A DNA stretch of 64,000 bases from Nonlabens sp. (GCF_018401815.1 NZ_JAGYKG010000002.1:62001-126000); one strand, 5' to 3'. Positions 15,125 through 23,870 are shown, numbered from the stretch's first letter. Translations and numbers: made by a program. Notes: a model not told the origin generated them from the letters alone.

Positions 15125-16207
15125 TTAGGACCTCTTAAAGAAGCCTCTGAGTTTTTTGTAAATAAAAGCATTGGTTTTAATACCGTACAAGGAAATCAAA
15201 CAAACGATAATTACAAAAAAAACAGCTCCTATAGTCGCTTGGTAGGGATTGAGCGATTTGCTTAAGAGGATGGATAAGCCAAATCCAGTAAGGCTGCCAT
15301 AAATAAGAACAAAGTGAATAATATAAATAGAAAGTGTTTTCTGTCCTATTTTAAAAATCAGTTGGTTTTTTAAAAACCTTTCTAAAGCAAAAAATATTCC
15401 TAGTAAAATCAATACATTACCTAATCTGATGAATAAGTAATTATAATAAGCTACTTGCTTAAAAAGTAGTATATCGCTCCAATAATAAAGTTTCATCAAT
15501 AAATAAGAGGAATTATAGATCAATACCGTTCCCACAATTATAAATGCAGAAACAATAATAGGCTTGAACTTTTCTCTTCCGAAATAGCGATAAAATAAGG
15601 AAGCGATAAAGGCTCCTATAGACATATATCCTAACCAAGGTATAATGGTGAAAACAGAACCCTTTGATTGGGTTAAATAATTGGCAAATACTAAGGGGAT
15701 ACCACTGGTGTCGAGATCTCTATACCAAGGTTCCATGATAAATATAGAAATGCCTAACACGAGCATGAGTATAGAGAAGATCAAGGATTTCTTAAAAGTC
15801 AGGTAATAAATACCTACAGTGATAATGATAGAAAGCCCTATACAATGCAATACATCAACAATTAAAAAGGAATTGTTGAAGGTGCCCGTAAGCCAGTCCC
15901 AAATAGGGACTCTAAGCCCATAGCCTATAGCGATAAGCAATAAGCCTCGCATCAAGCCCTTGCGTATGCGCTCTGGTGCCAGTCCCTTTTTTTTGGACTT
16001 CATTAAAAGATAGGTAAAGACGATTCCAGAAATAGTGAAAAACGTAGGAGCCGTTATTCCTCTAAAATAGCTCCAAACCTGAAAAATGGAGCTGTCCATG
16101 TCTCTGTATTCTGGCGCGAGTAGGGTGTCTACAAAGTGTCCTTGCATCATCATAACGATAGCAAAAGCACGTACGGCGTCTATAAAGAAAAGGCGGTCAG
16201 TTTTCAA
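15125..16207 (-). CDS. DUF1624 / heparan-alpha-glucosaminide acetyltransferase-like membrane protein
   Basis: Polytopic inner-membrane protein of 360 residues, about ten spans. The start RLFFIDAVRAFAIVMMMQGHFVD is the typical first helix with conserved R-x-x-x-D and the active-site-like His of the family, and GITAPTFFTISGIVFTYLL is the next conserved block. Relatives move acetyl groups across membranes to sugars or modify cell-surface glycans; the acceptor here is unknown. It is probably monocistronic. The 3' end lies 217 bp from the divergent hypothetical gene, with nothing recognisable between. Confidence 0.8.
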   Translation of the reverse strand: MKTDRLFFIDAVRAFAIVMMMQGHFVDTLLAPEYRDMDSSIFQVWSYFRGITAPTFFTISGIVFTYLLMKSKKKGLAPERIRKGLMRGLLLIAIGYGLRVPIWDWLTGTFNNSFLIVDVLHCIGLSIIITVGIYYLTFKKSLIFSILMLVLGISIFIMEPWYRDLDTSGIPLVFANYLTQSKGSVFTIIPWLGYMSIGAFIASLFYRYFGREKFKPIIVSAFIIVGTVLIYNSSYLLMKLYYWSDILLFKQVAYYNYLFIRLGNVLILLGIFFALERFLKNQLIFKIGQKTLSIYIIHFVLIYGSLTGFGLSILLSKSLNPYQATIGAVFFVIIVCLISLYGIKTNAFIYKKLRGFFKRS

Positions 16208-16244
16208 AGTTGTTGAGTTGGCGTAAAACTAAGGTTTATTTAAA

Positions 16245-16273
16245 ACAAAAAAGCCTCTCCGTTTGGAAAAGCT
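16245..16273 (-). terminator. tRNA-Asp terminator
   Basis: On the minus strand AGCTTTTCC / GGAGAGGCT (with G-U pairs) close a GTTT-complement loop and are followed by six T residues, about 90 nt beyond the tRNA. Confidence 0.7.
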
Positions 16274-16361
16274 TCTCAAAAAGTGTCTGATGACACCTTC
16301 AAAATCCTCAAGTATTTCTGAGGACACACAACTTGAATTGCATCTCGTTAAATCGAGATTG

Positions 16362-16435
16362 CGGTCTGGACGGGATTCGAACCCGCGACCCCATGCGTGA
16401 CAGGCATGTATTCTAACCAGCTGAACTACCAGACC
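16362..16435 (-). tRNA. tRNA-Asp (anticodon GUC)
   Basis: On the minus strand GGTCTGG pairs with CCAGACC, the anticodon stem CATGC/GCATG encloses CTGTCAC (anticodon GTC), the T arm is GCGGGTTCGAATCCCGT, and G is the discriminator base, as required for aspartate. CCA is not encoded. Length 74. Confidence 0.95.
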
Positions 16436-16480
16436 GTGTTCTTATAGAACGATGCTTTCACATTTCTGCGTTAGCGGATG

Positions 16481-16510
16481 CAAATATACTTTTCATTTAT
16501 GAATAGGCAA
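16481..16510 (-). promoter_or_regulatory. tRNA-Asp promoter
   Basis: Minus-strand TTG (16510-16508), 19-nt spacer, TATATTTG (16488-16481): an exact Bacteroidota -33/-7 pair, about 45 nt before the tRNA. Confidence 0.75.
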
Positions 16511-16697
16511 GTCTTTTTTATCTTTTTTTTCCGAAATATAGCATTCATTTTCTTCTAGTAAATTTATCAACCACCTACCTTCTAAAAATCAGTGATTAAG
16601 CTGTTTTATTGGTTTTTGTATGACTTAAATTTTGAAGCTGTTGATAATACTTGAAGGGAATTCTACAAGCCAAGGGCTTAGTATTTATCTTTGAAAT

Positions 16698-17513
16698 ATG
16701 ATACAACTTTTTGCTACAGACATAGACGGGACTTTATTAGATGCCAACAGGTTTTTATCTGATCGTACCTGCCAAGAATTAGGAAAACTTCTAGTGCCTA
16801 AAATTCTAATATCTGCCAGAATGCCTCAAGCCATGTATTATTTACAGGAGGCACTAGATATCGTTGATTCCCCATTAATTTGTTATAACGGCGCCTTAGT
16901 ACTGCACGGTTCTGATATTTTATATGAATTGAGTATTCCTTATGAAGAGATTGAAAAGTTAACCGAAATAGGGCAGGAATACGGCCTGCATGTGGCACTC
17001 TACCGCAATCAAGAGTGGTTTGTTCCAGCTATGGATCAGTGGGCAAAGCGAGAGGAACACAATACGAGAGTTACGCCTAGCATAGAAGAGACTTCGGTTA
17101 CCTTAGCTTATTTTAAACAGACCCAAGATCAAGGTGGTGCTCACAAGATCATGTTTATGGGTGAGGAGGTAAAAATGGATGCCGCTTTCGCGAAAGCGGA
17201 ACAGCTACTCGGTCCTAACGTCCATTTGTACAGATCAAAAAATACCTATACAGAGATTACTCCCAGAGGAACCTCTAAAGAACTAGCACTTAGAAAATTA
17301 CTAGAATTGAGGTATCCAGAAGTGGGTATGAAGAATGTAGTAGCTTTTGGAGATAATTACAATGATACAGCTATGCTGGCTGCCGTAGGTTATGGGGTTG
17401 CTGTAGAAAATGCTCGAGAAGAAGTTAAGAAAGCCGCTAGATTTATAACCGGCCATCATAAAGAAGATGGAGTCGCGCTATGGCTGGAGCAAAATGCGCA
17501 TAAAAACTCATAA
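16698..17513 (+). CDS. Cof-type HAD-IIB phosphatase
   Basis: Cytosolic HAD-superfamily phosphatase of 271 residues with a type IIB cap. DIDGTLLD supplies the nucleophile and acid Asp; ISAR is motif II, TPRGTSKELALRKLL contains the motif III Lys, and AFGDNYNDTAMLAAVG is motif IV with the magnesium-binding Asp residues. Relatives hydrolyse sugar phosphates and other small phosphoesters; the substrate cannot be assigned. The iterated palindrome lies in frame at 17183-17198 (AAFAKAE). A TATCTTTG element ends only 4 bp before the ATG; no matching -33 was found. Confidence 0.92.
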   Translation: MIQLFATDIDGTLLDANRFLSDRTCQELGKLLVPKILISARMPQAMYYLQEALDIVDSPLICYNGALVLHGSDILYELSIPYEEIEKLTEIGQEYGLHVALYRNQEWFVPAMDQWAKREEHNTRVTPSIEETSVTLAYFKQTQDQGGAHKIMFMGEEVKMDAAFAKAEQLLGPNVHLYRSKNTYTEITPRGTSKELALRKLLELRYPEVGMKNVVAFGDNYNDTAMLAAVGYGVAVENAREEVKKAARFITGHHKEDGVALWLEQNAHKNS

Positions 17514-17541
17514 AAAAGGCAGCCCCTCAACGAACCGCCTT
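17511..17541 (-). terminator. Terminator of the collagen-like lipoprotein gene
   Basis: Minus strand: AAGGCGG / CTGCCTT (one G-U pair) with a 12-nt loop, then T residues. It overlaps the end of the convergent HAD gene and may serve both directions weakly. Confidence 0.6.
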
Positions 17542-17562
17542 CTTCAAAAAAGGTTGTAGTTA

Positions 17563-18099
17563 TTATTCAATAACGATGATGTCTTCAATGGTTAAGCCTG
17601 CTGCGCTCATTACTTCATTGTAATTGTTCACATCCACACCAGAGTTTAAAAGATCTACGGGTAGAATCACAATTCTAAAGGTCTGATTAGAAATATCAGC
17701 AGGAGCAAGTTGGCTCAGGTCTGTAGTTGCTGGAGCATCTATAAAAATTCGCGCGTCCCCATTAGTTGCATCAAAATTGTATTGAAATTCGCCAAAGTTG
17801 GTATAAATAGTCTGTGGTAATAACCTCCATACATCTACGGTACCTCCATTATTACCTGGGACTACATCCCATAAGAGATACACTAAGGTCATGTCATTAG
17901 GAAAAACAGTTACGGTTGGTGGGTAATCAATTAATACCTCATAGTCTGGAGCAAAGAAATCTACAGTTCTTTCAATAGATGTTGCGGTAATGTTGACACC
18001 ATCTACACCATCAAAGCCATCAAATCCTGGAGGTCCCTGTGGTCCTTCACAAGCGGTTAAGGTGATAGCGAGAACAAAAAGGAGTATACTATATTTCAT
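17563..18099 (-). CDS. Lipoprotein with short collagen-like segment
   Basis: I start at ATG 18099 (MKYSILLFVLAITLTAC), which gives a proper signal peptide and lipobox; a longer frame upstream adds only a basic leader. The mature protein (about 161 residues) opens with CEGPQGPPGFDGFDGVDGV, five or more Gly-X-Y triplets, then a predicted beta-rich domain without recognisable family (TVFPNDMTLVYLLWDVV; TFRIVILPVDLL). Such Gly-X-Y lipoproteins are common in Flavobacteriia and presumably stand on the outer membrane; their function is unknown. The repeats are too few for a stable collagen helix unless trimer contacts help. Confidence 0.75.
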   Translation of the reverse strand: MKYSILLFVLAITLTACEGPQGPPGFDGFDGVDGVNITATSIERTVDFFAPDYEVLIDYPPTVTVFPNDMTLVYLLWDVVPGNNGGTVDVWRLLPQTIYTNFGEFQYNFDATNGDARIFIDAPATTDLSQLAPADISNQTFRIVILPVDLLNSGVDVNNYNEVMSAAGLTIEDIIVIE

Positions 18100-18151
18100 A
18101 ATTAGTAGTTTAGACTTTCTTTTTTTCAATAAGTGTGCCTAAATTTATAAA

Positions 18152-19276
18152 ATGAAAAAATTTGTTGTTTTAACCCTCTTTATTAGCTCCTTTAAATTGA
18201 TGGCACAACTTGCCGTAGCAGACAGTCTCGTGCAATTAGGAAACTATCAAGAGGCGATGGAAATCTATAAGGCCGAGCCAGAAAGCGAATTCAAATTGGC
18301 TCGGGTATATACACAAATGGGAGCTATTTATGCGGCATTGGACTCCTATCAAGAAGGTTTTAAGAGAGATAGTCTTAGTCTACAACCACGATTGGAATAT
18401 GCGCGTCTGGCATTGGGTAATAACGATCCAGTAACCGCATTTAATACCTTATTGTCCCTTAGTGCTGAAGAACCAAATAATGCCACTTATCAGTATTATA
18501 TGGGTAAGACTCATGAGGAATTGAGCCATGATGATGATGCTATTTCCGCTTTCGCGAAAGCGGTATCCTTAAACACATCCTACCGAGCAGCTAGAATGGA
18601 GTGGGTAAAATTATTGATCAAAAAGCGAAGGTTTCGAGAAGCAATTCTCCATGTGCAACCCGCATTAGAATGGTATCCCAACGACATAAAAATGAATAGT
18701 TTAATCGCGCAGTCCTATCTTGGAGCAAAGAGATACGATAAGGCGATTGAGCATTTTGAACTGCTTTTTAATCTTGGAAATGATACCGAGTTCAATCGTA
18801 AACATTTGGCATGGTCCTACTTTAACGATCGGCAATGGCAGCTTGCTATAGATAATTATGAGCGTTACACTAGTGATTATGAAAAAGAAGATGCACTGGT
18901 TCACTTTATCATGTCCCAAGCCTATTTAAAATTGGGTAACTTGGAATTGGCACAAGATTATATAGAACGCGCCATAGCTTTTAAGACTCCAGAGTTAGAT
19001 CAGGAATTCTTACAGCTAGCAACAGTTTATGTGAGACAAGGCGATTATAAAAATGCTTTTTATGCAACCAAAAGAGCAAAAAGAGAAAAGCCAGAGGACG
19101 ATGTGATCGGCTATCAATACGCACTTGCTGCAGATCAATATTATACAGATAAAAGTAAGAAACTGGAGTTCTATGAAGAGTTTATAAGATCCTATCCTCA
19201 GAGTACATATCAAGATATTGCTAAGGCTCGAGCAGAAGATTTGCGCAAGGAACTTTTTCTAGCTGCCAAAAAATAG
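18152..19276 (+). CDS. Tetratricopeptide-repeat protein, exported
   Basis: 374 residues with a signal peptide (MKKFVVLTLFISSFKLMAQ) followed by about nine TPR units; clear ones are VQLGNYQEAMEIYKAEP, YYMGKTHEELSHDDDAISAFAKAVSL, AQSYLGAKRYDKAIEHFELL and SQAYLKLGNLELAQDYIERA. It is likely periplasmic or outer-membrane-associated and acts as a protein-binding scaffold. The iterated palindrome is in frame inside a repeat (18547-18562), where AFAKA fits the TPR consensus remarkably well. Divergent from the collagen-like lipoprotein with a 52-bp gap; the lipoprotein gene 20 bp downstream is probably in the same operon. Confidence 0.85.
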   Translation: MKKFVVLTLFISSFKLMAQLAVADSLVQLGNYQEAMEIYKAEPESEFKLARVYTQMGAIYAALDSYQEGFKRDSLSLQPRLEYARLALGNNDPVTAFNTLLSLSAEEPNNATYQYYMGKTHEELSHDDDAISAFAKAVSLNTSYRAARMEWVKLLIKKRRFREAILHVQPALEWYPNDIKMNSLIAQSYLGAKRYDKAIEHFELLFNLGNDTEFNRKHLAWSYFNDRQWQLAIDNYERYTSDYEKEDALVHFIMSQAYLKLGNLELAQDYIERAIAFKTPELDQEFLQLATVYVRQGDYKNAFYATKRAKREKPEDDVIGYQYALAADQYYTDKSKKLEFYEEFIRSYPQSTYQDIAKARAEDLRKELFLAAKK

Positions 19277-19296
19277 AAAGGTTGTACATTAGCTTT

Positions 19297-19785
19297 ATGA
19301 ATAAAGGTTCTGTTGTAATAATAATGCTGCTCGTAGCGCTTTGCTTTTCTTGCCTTTCTGACCAGCAAAAAAAAGTACAGGCAGATGAGCAGGCGATAAA
19401 GAAGCTGGAGCAACTGGATATGACTTCTATAGACCGCTATCCATTATTTGATAACTGCGAGGAGATGCTGACTACGGCAGACTGCTTTTACGAACAATTG
19501 CACGCTTTAGTCCAGCAAAAATTAAGTAATGGAGAAATTCTTATACATTTAGCTAGGAAAGATAGCATGTACTTATCGATTACAGTAAGTAAAGAAGGTC
19601 GTATCACATACGATAGTCTATATAAATCTGCTCCCAGCATCGATAAAGACTATATGCATGAATTGCTGCAAAAGAGATTGAATAACTTCCCTGTTATTAA
19701 AAGTGCTCAAAAAAAATCTATACCAGTGGCTACAACCTATAGATTACCTATTGTTTTTAATCCTGTGGACTCCTTGGAGCATTAA
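19297..19785 (+). CDS. Lipoprotein with TonB C-terminal-like domain
   Basis: ATG 19297 is chosen because MNKGSVVIIMLLVALCFSC gives a signal peptide with lipobox Cys; an upstream TTG adds five residues only. The 162-residue product ends with a pattern like the TonB C-terminal domain: LSITVSKEGRITYDS, then LNNFPVIKSAQ, then TTYRLPIVFNP. There is no membrane anchor or proline-rich linker, so it cannot energise transport as TonB does and may instead bind a receptor or envelope protein. It follows the TPR gene by 20 bp. Its 3' end overlaps the convergent glycosyltransferase gene by 29 bp. Confidence 0.7.
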   Translation: MNKGSVVIIMLLVALCFSCLSDQQKKVQADEQAIKKLEQLDMTSIDRYPLFDNCEEMLTTADCFYEQLHALVQQKLSNGEILIHLARKDSMYLSITVSKEGRITYDSLYKSAPSIDKDYMHELLQKRLNNFPVIKSAQKKSIPVATTYRLPIVFNPVDSLEH

Positions 19786-20899
19786 CAGCTCTTCCCTGCC
19801 ATTGTGGTTTTGACAAACTACTGAAGGCTATCACCACTACCAGAAACGGATAGATCAAAAAGTTGACAACGGCAAACTTCCATTTTACGCCTTCAAAAAA
19901 TTGATCTCCTATTACCAGCACAATCATGTCGGTAAAGGCTTTGACAGCGAGTACCCCTATAAACATCTGACTGCTGATGAGTGAAAAGTACCATAATAAA
20001 GGGCTCGATATAAACAAGATGCTCATTAGTAACACCTGAAAACTGAGCAGCTTATTCAGCATGCTTTTAGTTGTACTGCCTTTTTGAGCCCATCGAGCTC
20101 GTTGGTCAATCATGCTTTTCAGATCGAGTTTTGGAAAGGTGGTGACTATCGCAGTCATAGATTTGAGGTAATGGCACTTCATCACATCTTCTGCAGCGAG
20201 TTTCTCTAATAAGAAAATATCATCGCCACTAGAAATATGGCGGTTGCCCTCATATCCATCTACCTCGTAGAACGCTTCTTTAGTAAAGCTCATGTTGGCA
20301 CCGTTGCACATAAAAGGCTGACGGTAAGAAAAACTCCCAGCGGTAATCAATTGCAAGGCCATCATTTCTTGATGTTGTAAAGCGGTGAGCAAGCTGTTTT
20401 CCTGTTGGATGACCACTGGAGCTGCAATAAAGTGAGCTTCTGTATGCTTGTGGTAGATGGCGTTATAGGAGGCAACCCAGTCTGCTGGTAAGATACAGTC
20501 GGCATCGGTAGTAAGGATGTGAGGGTGTATAGCCAGTCCTAAGGCCTGAGTAATGCCGTCTTTTTTAGCACTAGCAGATTTTGGTATTCGGTTCAAGAGC
20601 ACTATTGGAATTTCTGAATGTTGTGCTGTAAAGGATTGAAGGATCTCTAGGCTATGATCTGTCGTCTTGTCGTTTACAAAAATCCACTGGGTTTTTTCAA
20701 AGCGGTAGGCCTGTTTCTTTATTGAATCTAATAAGGCAGGCAGGCGGCTTTCTTCATTCCTATAGTTAATGATGATGCTAAAGGGAAGTTGTTCTATGGA
20801 GGGGTCTATTTTTGTTGCTGGATAGGTCAATAGTTCCTTAGATAGTAGAAGTATGACCAGTGCATAACCAAAGACAATGATAAAAAACAGCCCACTCAT
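19757..20899 (-). CDS. Membrane-bound family 2 glycosyltransferase
   Basis: 380 residues. An N-terminal span (LFFIIVFGYALVILLL) precedes the GT-A domain: SIIINYRNEESRL opens the nucleotide-sugar fold, VNDKTTDHS and LTTDADCILP (DxD-like) are the donor/metal motifs, and QRARWAQKG near residue 266 is the Q/RxxRW-type motif of processive or lipid-linked transferases. Two or three C-terminal spans follow. The next gene on the strand (flippase-like) overlaps by 4 bp (ATGA), so transfer to a lipid acceptor and membrane export are probably linked. The sugar and acceptor are unknown. Confidence 0.88.
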   Translation of the reverse strand: MSGLFFIIVFGYALVILLLSKELLTYPATKIDPSIEQLPFSIIINYRNEESRLPALLDSIKKQAYRFEKTQWIFVNDKTTDHSLEILQSFTAQHSEIPIVLLNRIPKSASAKKDGITQALGLAIHPHILTTDADCILPADWVASYNAIYHKHTEAHFIAAPVVIQQENSLLTALQHQEMMALQLITAGSFSYRQPFMCNGANMSFTKEAFYEVDGYEGNRHISSGDDIFLLEKLAAEDVMKCHYLKSMTAIVTTFPKLDLKSMIDQRARWAQKGSTTKSMLNKLLSFQVLLMSILFISSPLLWYFSLISSQMFIGVLAVKAFTDMIVLVIGDQFFEGVKWKFAVVNFLIYPFLVVVIAFSSLSKPQWQGRAVNAPRSPQD

Positions 20900-21810
20900 T
20901 CTTCTAAAGTTTTGAGTCGTTGAAAGGGAAGTAACGCGCAGCCTAATAAGGTAGGTGCTATAGAATTGGTCAACCAGATGATGCTTGTCGCTGCGATAAT
21001 AAGTTCGGAATTGAAAAAGGCACCTTCAAAAATATAAGTGGCAGCGGTCCATTTTAAAGCTATATCAAAGATTTGAAAAACGGGGATGATAGAAACTACA
21101 AGATAAAATATGCTGACATTTCTCATCGTGATCAAGATAGGAGATTCATAATCGAGTAGCCATAACAGGAGCAGCCAGTTACTAGCAAATAGCAGATACC
21201 TCAGTAGTGAAAATAAAATAGTACGGCACCATTTTTTTGTGGTCGGGATCTTATAATTCCATTTTTTGATGAGCCATAAAGAGAGGCCTGCCAGGAGTAC
21301 GAGCAATAGAATTCCGGCACCAATCAGGTAAAATGCCGTGTCTAATTCAAGACTTTCTTTTAAATAAAACAGGACCCCAGTAATCCCTAGCAAGACGGTG
21401 ATTAGCATCTGGGAAATGGTACCAGCGAGAATACTGCTCAGGACTTTTTTCCGTAAGGATTTTTTGAAAAATAGCGATTTCATTGCAAATTCTCCAGCTC
21501 TGAATGGGGTTATAAAACTTGCTGCTTGTGCGGTGAGGTTTTGTAGGACGCTTTCGCGAAAGCTTAACTCATAAAAATCACTCACTAAATACTGCCATTT
21601 TTTACTTTCCACCAGCCAGCTTGCGAGGCTTACAGCGATCATAGCTACCAAAGTGAATCCTTGTAATTTTTGAAGAGCGATCCAAAGCTCATTAAGTTGC
21701 AAAGGCCGCTCCATCCACTGGATATAAATTACGTACGCGCAAATCAAGATCACAATGATTTTTATCAACGGAGCTAGGAATTGCTTAGATTTGTGAAGCG
21801 CGATAGACAT
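20896..21810 (-). CDS. Flippase-like membrane protein (LPG synthase/AglD-type fold)
   Basis: Start set at ATG 21810 (MSIALHKSKQFLAPLIKI); the longer frame upstream lies within the divergent ruvC gene. 304 residues with about eight spans. The loop LTAQAASFITPFRAGEFAMKSLFFKK, with its PxRxGE core, is diagnostic for the lysylphosphatidylglycerol synthase transmembrane/AglD family. It is co-transcribed with the overlapping glycosyltransferase. An iterated palindrome variant (21549-21564) is read here in a different frame, giving LSFRESV. The start codon lies 18 bp from that of ruvC, so the two divergent genes share a very short control region. Confidence 0.75.
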   Translation of the reverse strand: MSIALHKSKQFLAPLIKIIVILICAYVIYIQWMERPLQLNELWIALQKLQGFTLVAMIAVSLASWLVESKKWQYLVSDFYELSFRESVLQNLTAQAASFITPFRAGEFAMKSLFFKKSLRKKVLSSILAGTISQMLITVLLGITGVLFYLKESLELDTAFYLIGAGILLLVLLAGLSLWLIKKWNYKIPTTKKWCRTILFSLLRYLLFASNWLLLLWLLDYESPILITMRNVSIFYLVVSIIPVFQIFDIALKWTAATYIFEGAFFNSELIIAATSIIWLTNSIAPTLLGCALLPFQRLKTLEE

Positions 21811-21828
21811 GTGCGAAAAATACAACAA

Positions 21829-22383
21829 TTGGCAACAGAAAAAATCATTCTTGGGATAGATCCCGGTACGGCAATCATGGGTTTTGGGATCATAAAGGTA
21901 CAAGGGAATGCTATGAGTTTTATACAGATGAATGAGCTGGACATGCGTAAATTAAAAGATCCTTACGTAAAACTACGACGTATTTTTGAACGTACTATAG
22001 AGTTGATAGATACCTATCATCCAGATGAAATAGCATTAGAAGCTCCGTTTTTTGGTAAAAATGTTCAGTCCATGCTCAAATTAGGTCGAGCTCAAGGAGT
22101 GGCTATGGCGGCAGGACTGTCTCGAGACATTCCTGTTTTTGAATACGCTCCTCTAAAAATAAAACAGTCCATTACTGGAAAAGGAAGTGCCAGTAAAGAA
22201 CAAGTGGCAAAGATGTTACAAAGCCTTTTAGGATTAAAAGAGTTGCCTAAAAATCTAGACATGACTGATGGGCTTGCTGCTGCCGTTTGCCATTTTTATA
22301 ATAGTGGTAGCATAGAAATTGGTAAAAGCTATACGGGATGGGAAGCTTTTGTTAAGCAAAATGGGGAACGAATCAAAAAGTAG
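21829..22383 (+). CDS. ruvC: Crossover junction endodeoxyribonuclease RuvC
   Basis: Holliday-junction resolvase that works with RuvAB in recombination and repair. I choose the TTG at 21829, giving (M)ATEKIILGIDPGTAIMGFG and 184 residues, the usual length and N-terminus; GTG 21811 is an alternative, and no ATG is in frame. The acidic catalytic residues lie in GIDPGT (Asp11), EIALEAPFFGKN and TDGLAAAVCH. A rare start codon next to the divergent start at 21810 suggests low expression or shared control. The rhodanese gene follows after 3 bp. Confidence 0.92.
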   Translation: MATEKIILGIDPGTAIMGFGIIKVQGNAMSFIQMNELDMRKLKDPYVKLRRIFERTIELIDTYHPDEIALEAPFFGKNVQSMLKLGRAQGVAMAAGLSRDIPVFEYAPLKIKQSITGKGSASKEQVAKMLQSLLGLKELPKNLDMTDGLAAAVCHFYNSGSIEIGKSYTGWEAFVKQNGERIKK

Positions 22384-22386
22384 CTG

Positions 22387-22890
22387 ATGAAGGATAGTTG
22401 TTCTGCTTTATTATTATGGATCATTATCATGCTGCCGCTTGCATCAGTGTCTCAAGAAAAGGATATCCCTAGTTTGTTGAGGGAAAATAATAAGCTTACG
22501 GTACCTTATATCAGTGTGCAGATGCTTCAAATGAATTACCAAGAGTATACGGTGGTAGATACTCGTAAAAAAGAAGAATACCAAGTAAGCCATTTACCAA
22601 AGGCGATTTGGGTAGGAGAGAAATACGATGGAAAAAATTTTCACGGAATCTCTAAAGACACTAAAATTGTCGTGTATTGCAGTGTTGGAATACGGTCAGA
22701 AGATTACGGTGAGGACCTGTTGGAAGACGGATTTTCAAAAGTGTATAACCTTTATGGGAGTATCTTTTCCTGGAAGGATGCCGGTTACCAGATAGTAGAT
22801 CAAAACCAACGACCTACTGAGAATGTTCATGTATATGGAAAAAAATGGGCCAAATACCTGAAGACTGGAGAAAAAGTGTATCAGCCATAG
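22387..22890 (+). CDS. Exported rhodanese-like protein
   Basis: 167 residues with a hydrophobic leader (LLLWIIIMLPLASVS) and one rhodanese domain: VVDTRKKEEYQVSHLPKA forms the entrance helix and VVYCSVGIRSEDYGEDL the active-site loop, with the catalytic Cys in YCSVGIRS. Such domains carry sulfur as a persulfide or act as regulatory phosphatase-like modules. Export to the periplasm makes a role in thiol or cyanide handling possible but unproven. It lies 3 bp after ruvC and is probably co-transcribed, with no functional link apparent. Confidence 0.85.
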   Translation: MKDSCSALLLWIIIMLPLASVSQEKDIPSLLRENNKLTVPYISVQMLQMNYQEYTVVDTRKKEEYQVSHLPKAIWVGEKYDGKNFHGISKDTKIVVYCSVGIRSEDYGEDLLEDGFSKVYNLYGSIFSWKDAGYQIVDQNQRPTENVHVYGKKWAKYLKTGEKVYQP

Positions 22891-22970
22891 AACTGTTTAG
22901 TGACCTTACTAGATTAGAAAGGAGTCATAGGCGCTGATATTTTCAAAAGGTGATCTATAAAAAGGGGTGC

Positions 22971-23870
22971 TTACCACCTCAGCTCGTAAAGCTGTGCTTG
23001 TGAGAGCGCTTCATCTTCTCCCAGTTGGATATTTGTCGCTTCACAAGAGAAGTAATAGACTTCTTTAGTATTCTTTGTGGTCAAATAAGAAATCGCTTCT
23101 ACTTGTGCACCACCATTGATACTTAGTTCTTGTTTTTCAAGAAATTCAAAAGTGCCATTTTCATAATGTACTTTGAAAACAAAAGGAGTAAGGCTGCTGT
23201 TATAACCGCAAAGGAGTACGGTGTTTTTTCCATTAAAGGTAGCCCCAGTAACAAGACCCTTAATATTATACGAACTTACTTTTTCAGCTTTTTGATCTTT
23301 TTGATTTTTATTGATTTTGTAGATCACCGTGGTTTGATCTTTCCAGTCTTTAGAAAAGAGGTAGAGGTCTTTTTCAATAGCTACTAGAGATTCAGCATCA
23401 TAAGGATGATCTTGATCTCCTTTTTCAAAGCTCTTTTGATCTGGATAAGAGAGGTGTAATTTTTCAACCAAGGCGTCTTCATTATTAAGTTCCTTTAGGG
23501 CAATTTTATAAATGCTAAGATCTTTACGGTTTCCACGATTGTTACCGGTATCTGCTATATAGAGGTGGGTGTCGTCTTTTGTAATATCCTCCCAGTCTAC
23601 CGCCTTCATATTCTTATAAGTCTTGCTGTAGAGCAGGGTTCCTTTTTGATCTAAAAAGTATAAGGTAGGTTGATCACCACTATCGTTATGAGTGATGATG
23701 AGGTTATTGTAGTATTCTAGTCCAGAGGTTTCTGTCAGGTCATTATCTAGGTTTTTGATAAGCTGGAACTCCAAATCAGTTTCTTTGAAAACCCTTGTTG
23801 CCCTATTCGTCTGAGTTTTACAGGATAAACAAGTGAGAACGATCAAGCTAATAAAAACTAGTTTCTTCAT
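22971..23870 (-). CDS. Lipoprotein with predicted beta-propeller-like domain
   Basis: Start at ATG 23870 (MKKLVFISLIVLTCLSC) gives a clean lipobox; the seven-codon upstream extension is not needed. 299 residues. Repeating beta motifs such as TSGLEYYNNLIITHNDSGDQP, AVDWEDITKDDTHLYIADTGNNRG and YDAESLVAIEKDLYLFSKDW suggest a propeller like those of extracellular SMP-30/esterase-type or teneurin-type proteins. The ETSGL and DAESLV blocks occur in many Bacteroidota proteins of unknown function. It is located beyond the tsf terminator, on the same strand, as a separate unit. Confidence 0.7.
   Translation of the reverse strand: MKKLVFISLIVLTCLSCKTQTNRATRVFKETDLEFQLIKNLDNDLTETSGLEYYNNLIITHNDSGDQPTLYFLDQKGTLLYSKTYKNMKAVDWEDITKDDTHLYIADTGNNRGNRKDLSIYKIALKELNNEDALVEKLHLSYPDQKSFEKGDQDHPYDAESLVAIEKDLYLFSKDWKDQTTVIYKINKNQKDQKAEKVSSYNIKGLVTGATFNGKNTVLLCGYNSSLTPFVFKVHYENGTFEFLEKQELSINGGAQVEAISYLTTKNTKEVYYFSCEATNIQLGEDEALSQAQLYELRW

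Noticed and set aside
14892..15128. 78-codon plus-strand frame between the hypothetical and acyltransferase genes
   Set aside because: Begins inside the neighbouring gene's start, low-quality composition, no homology I recognise.
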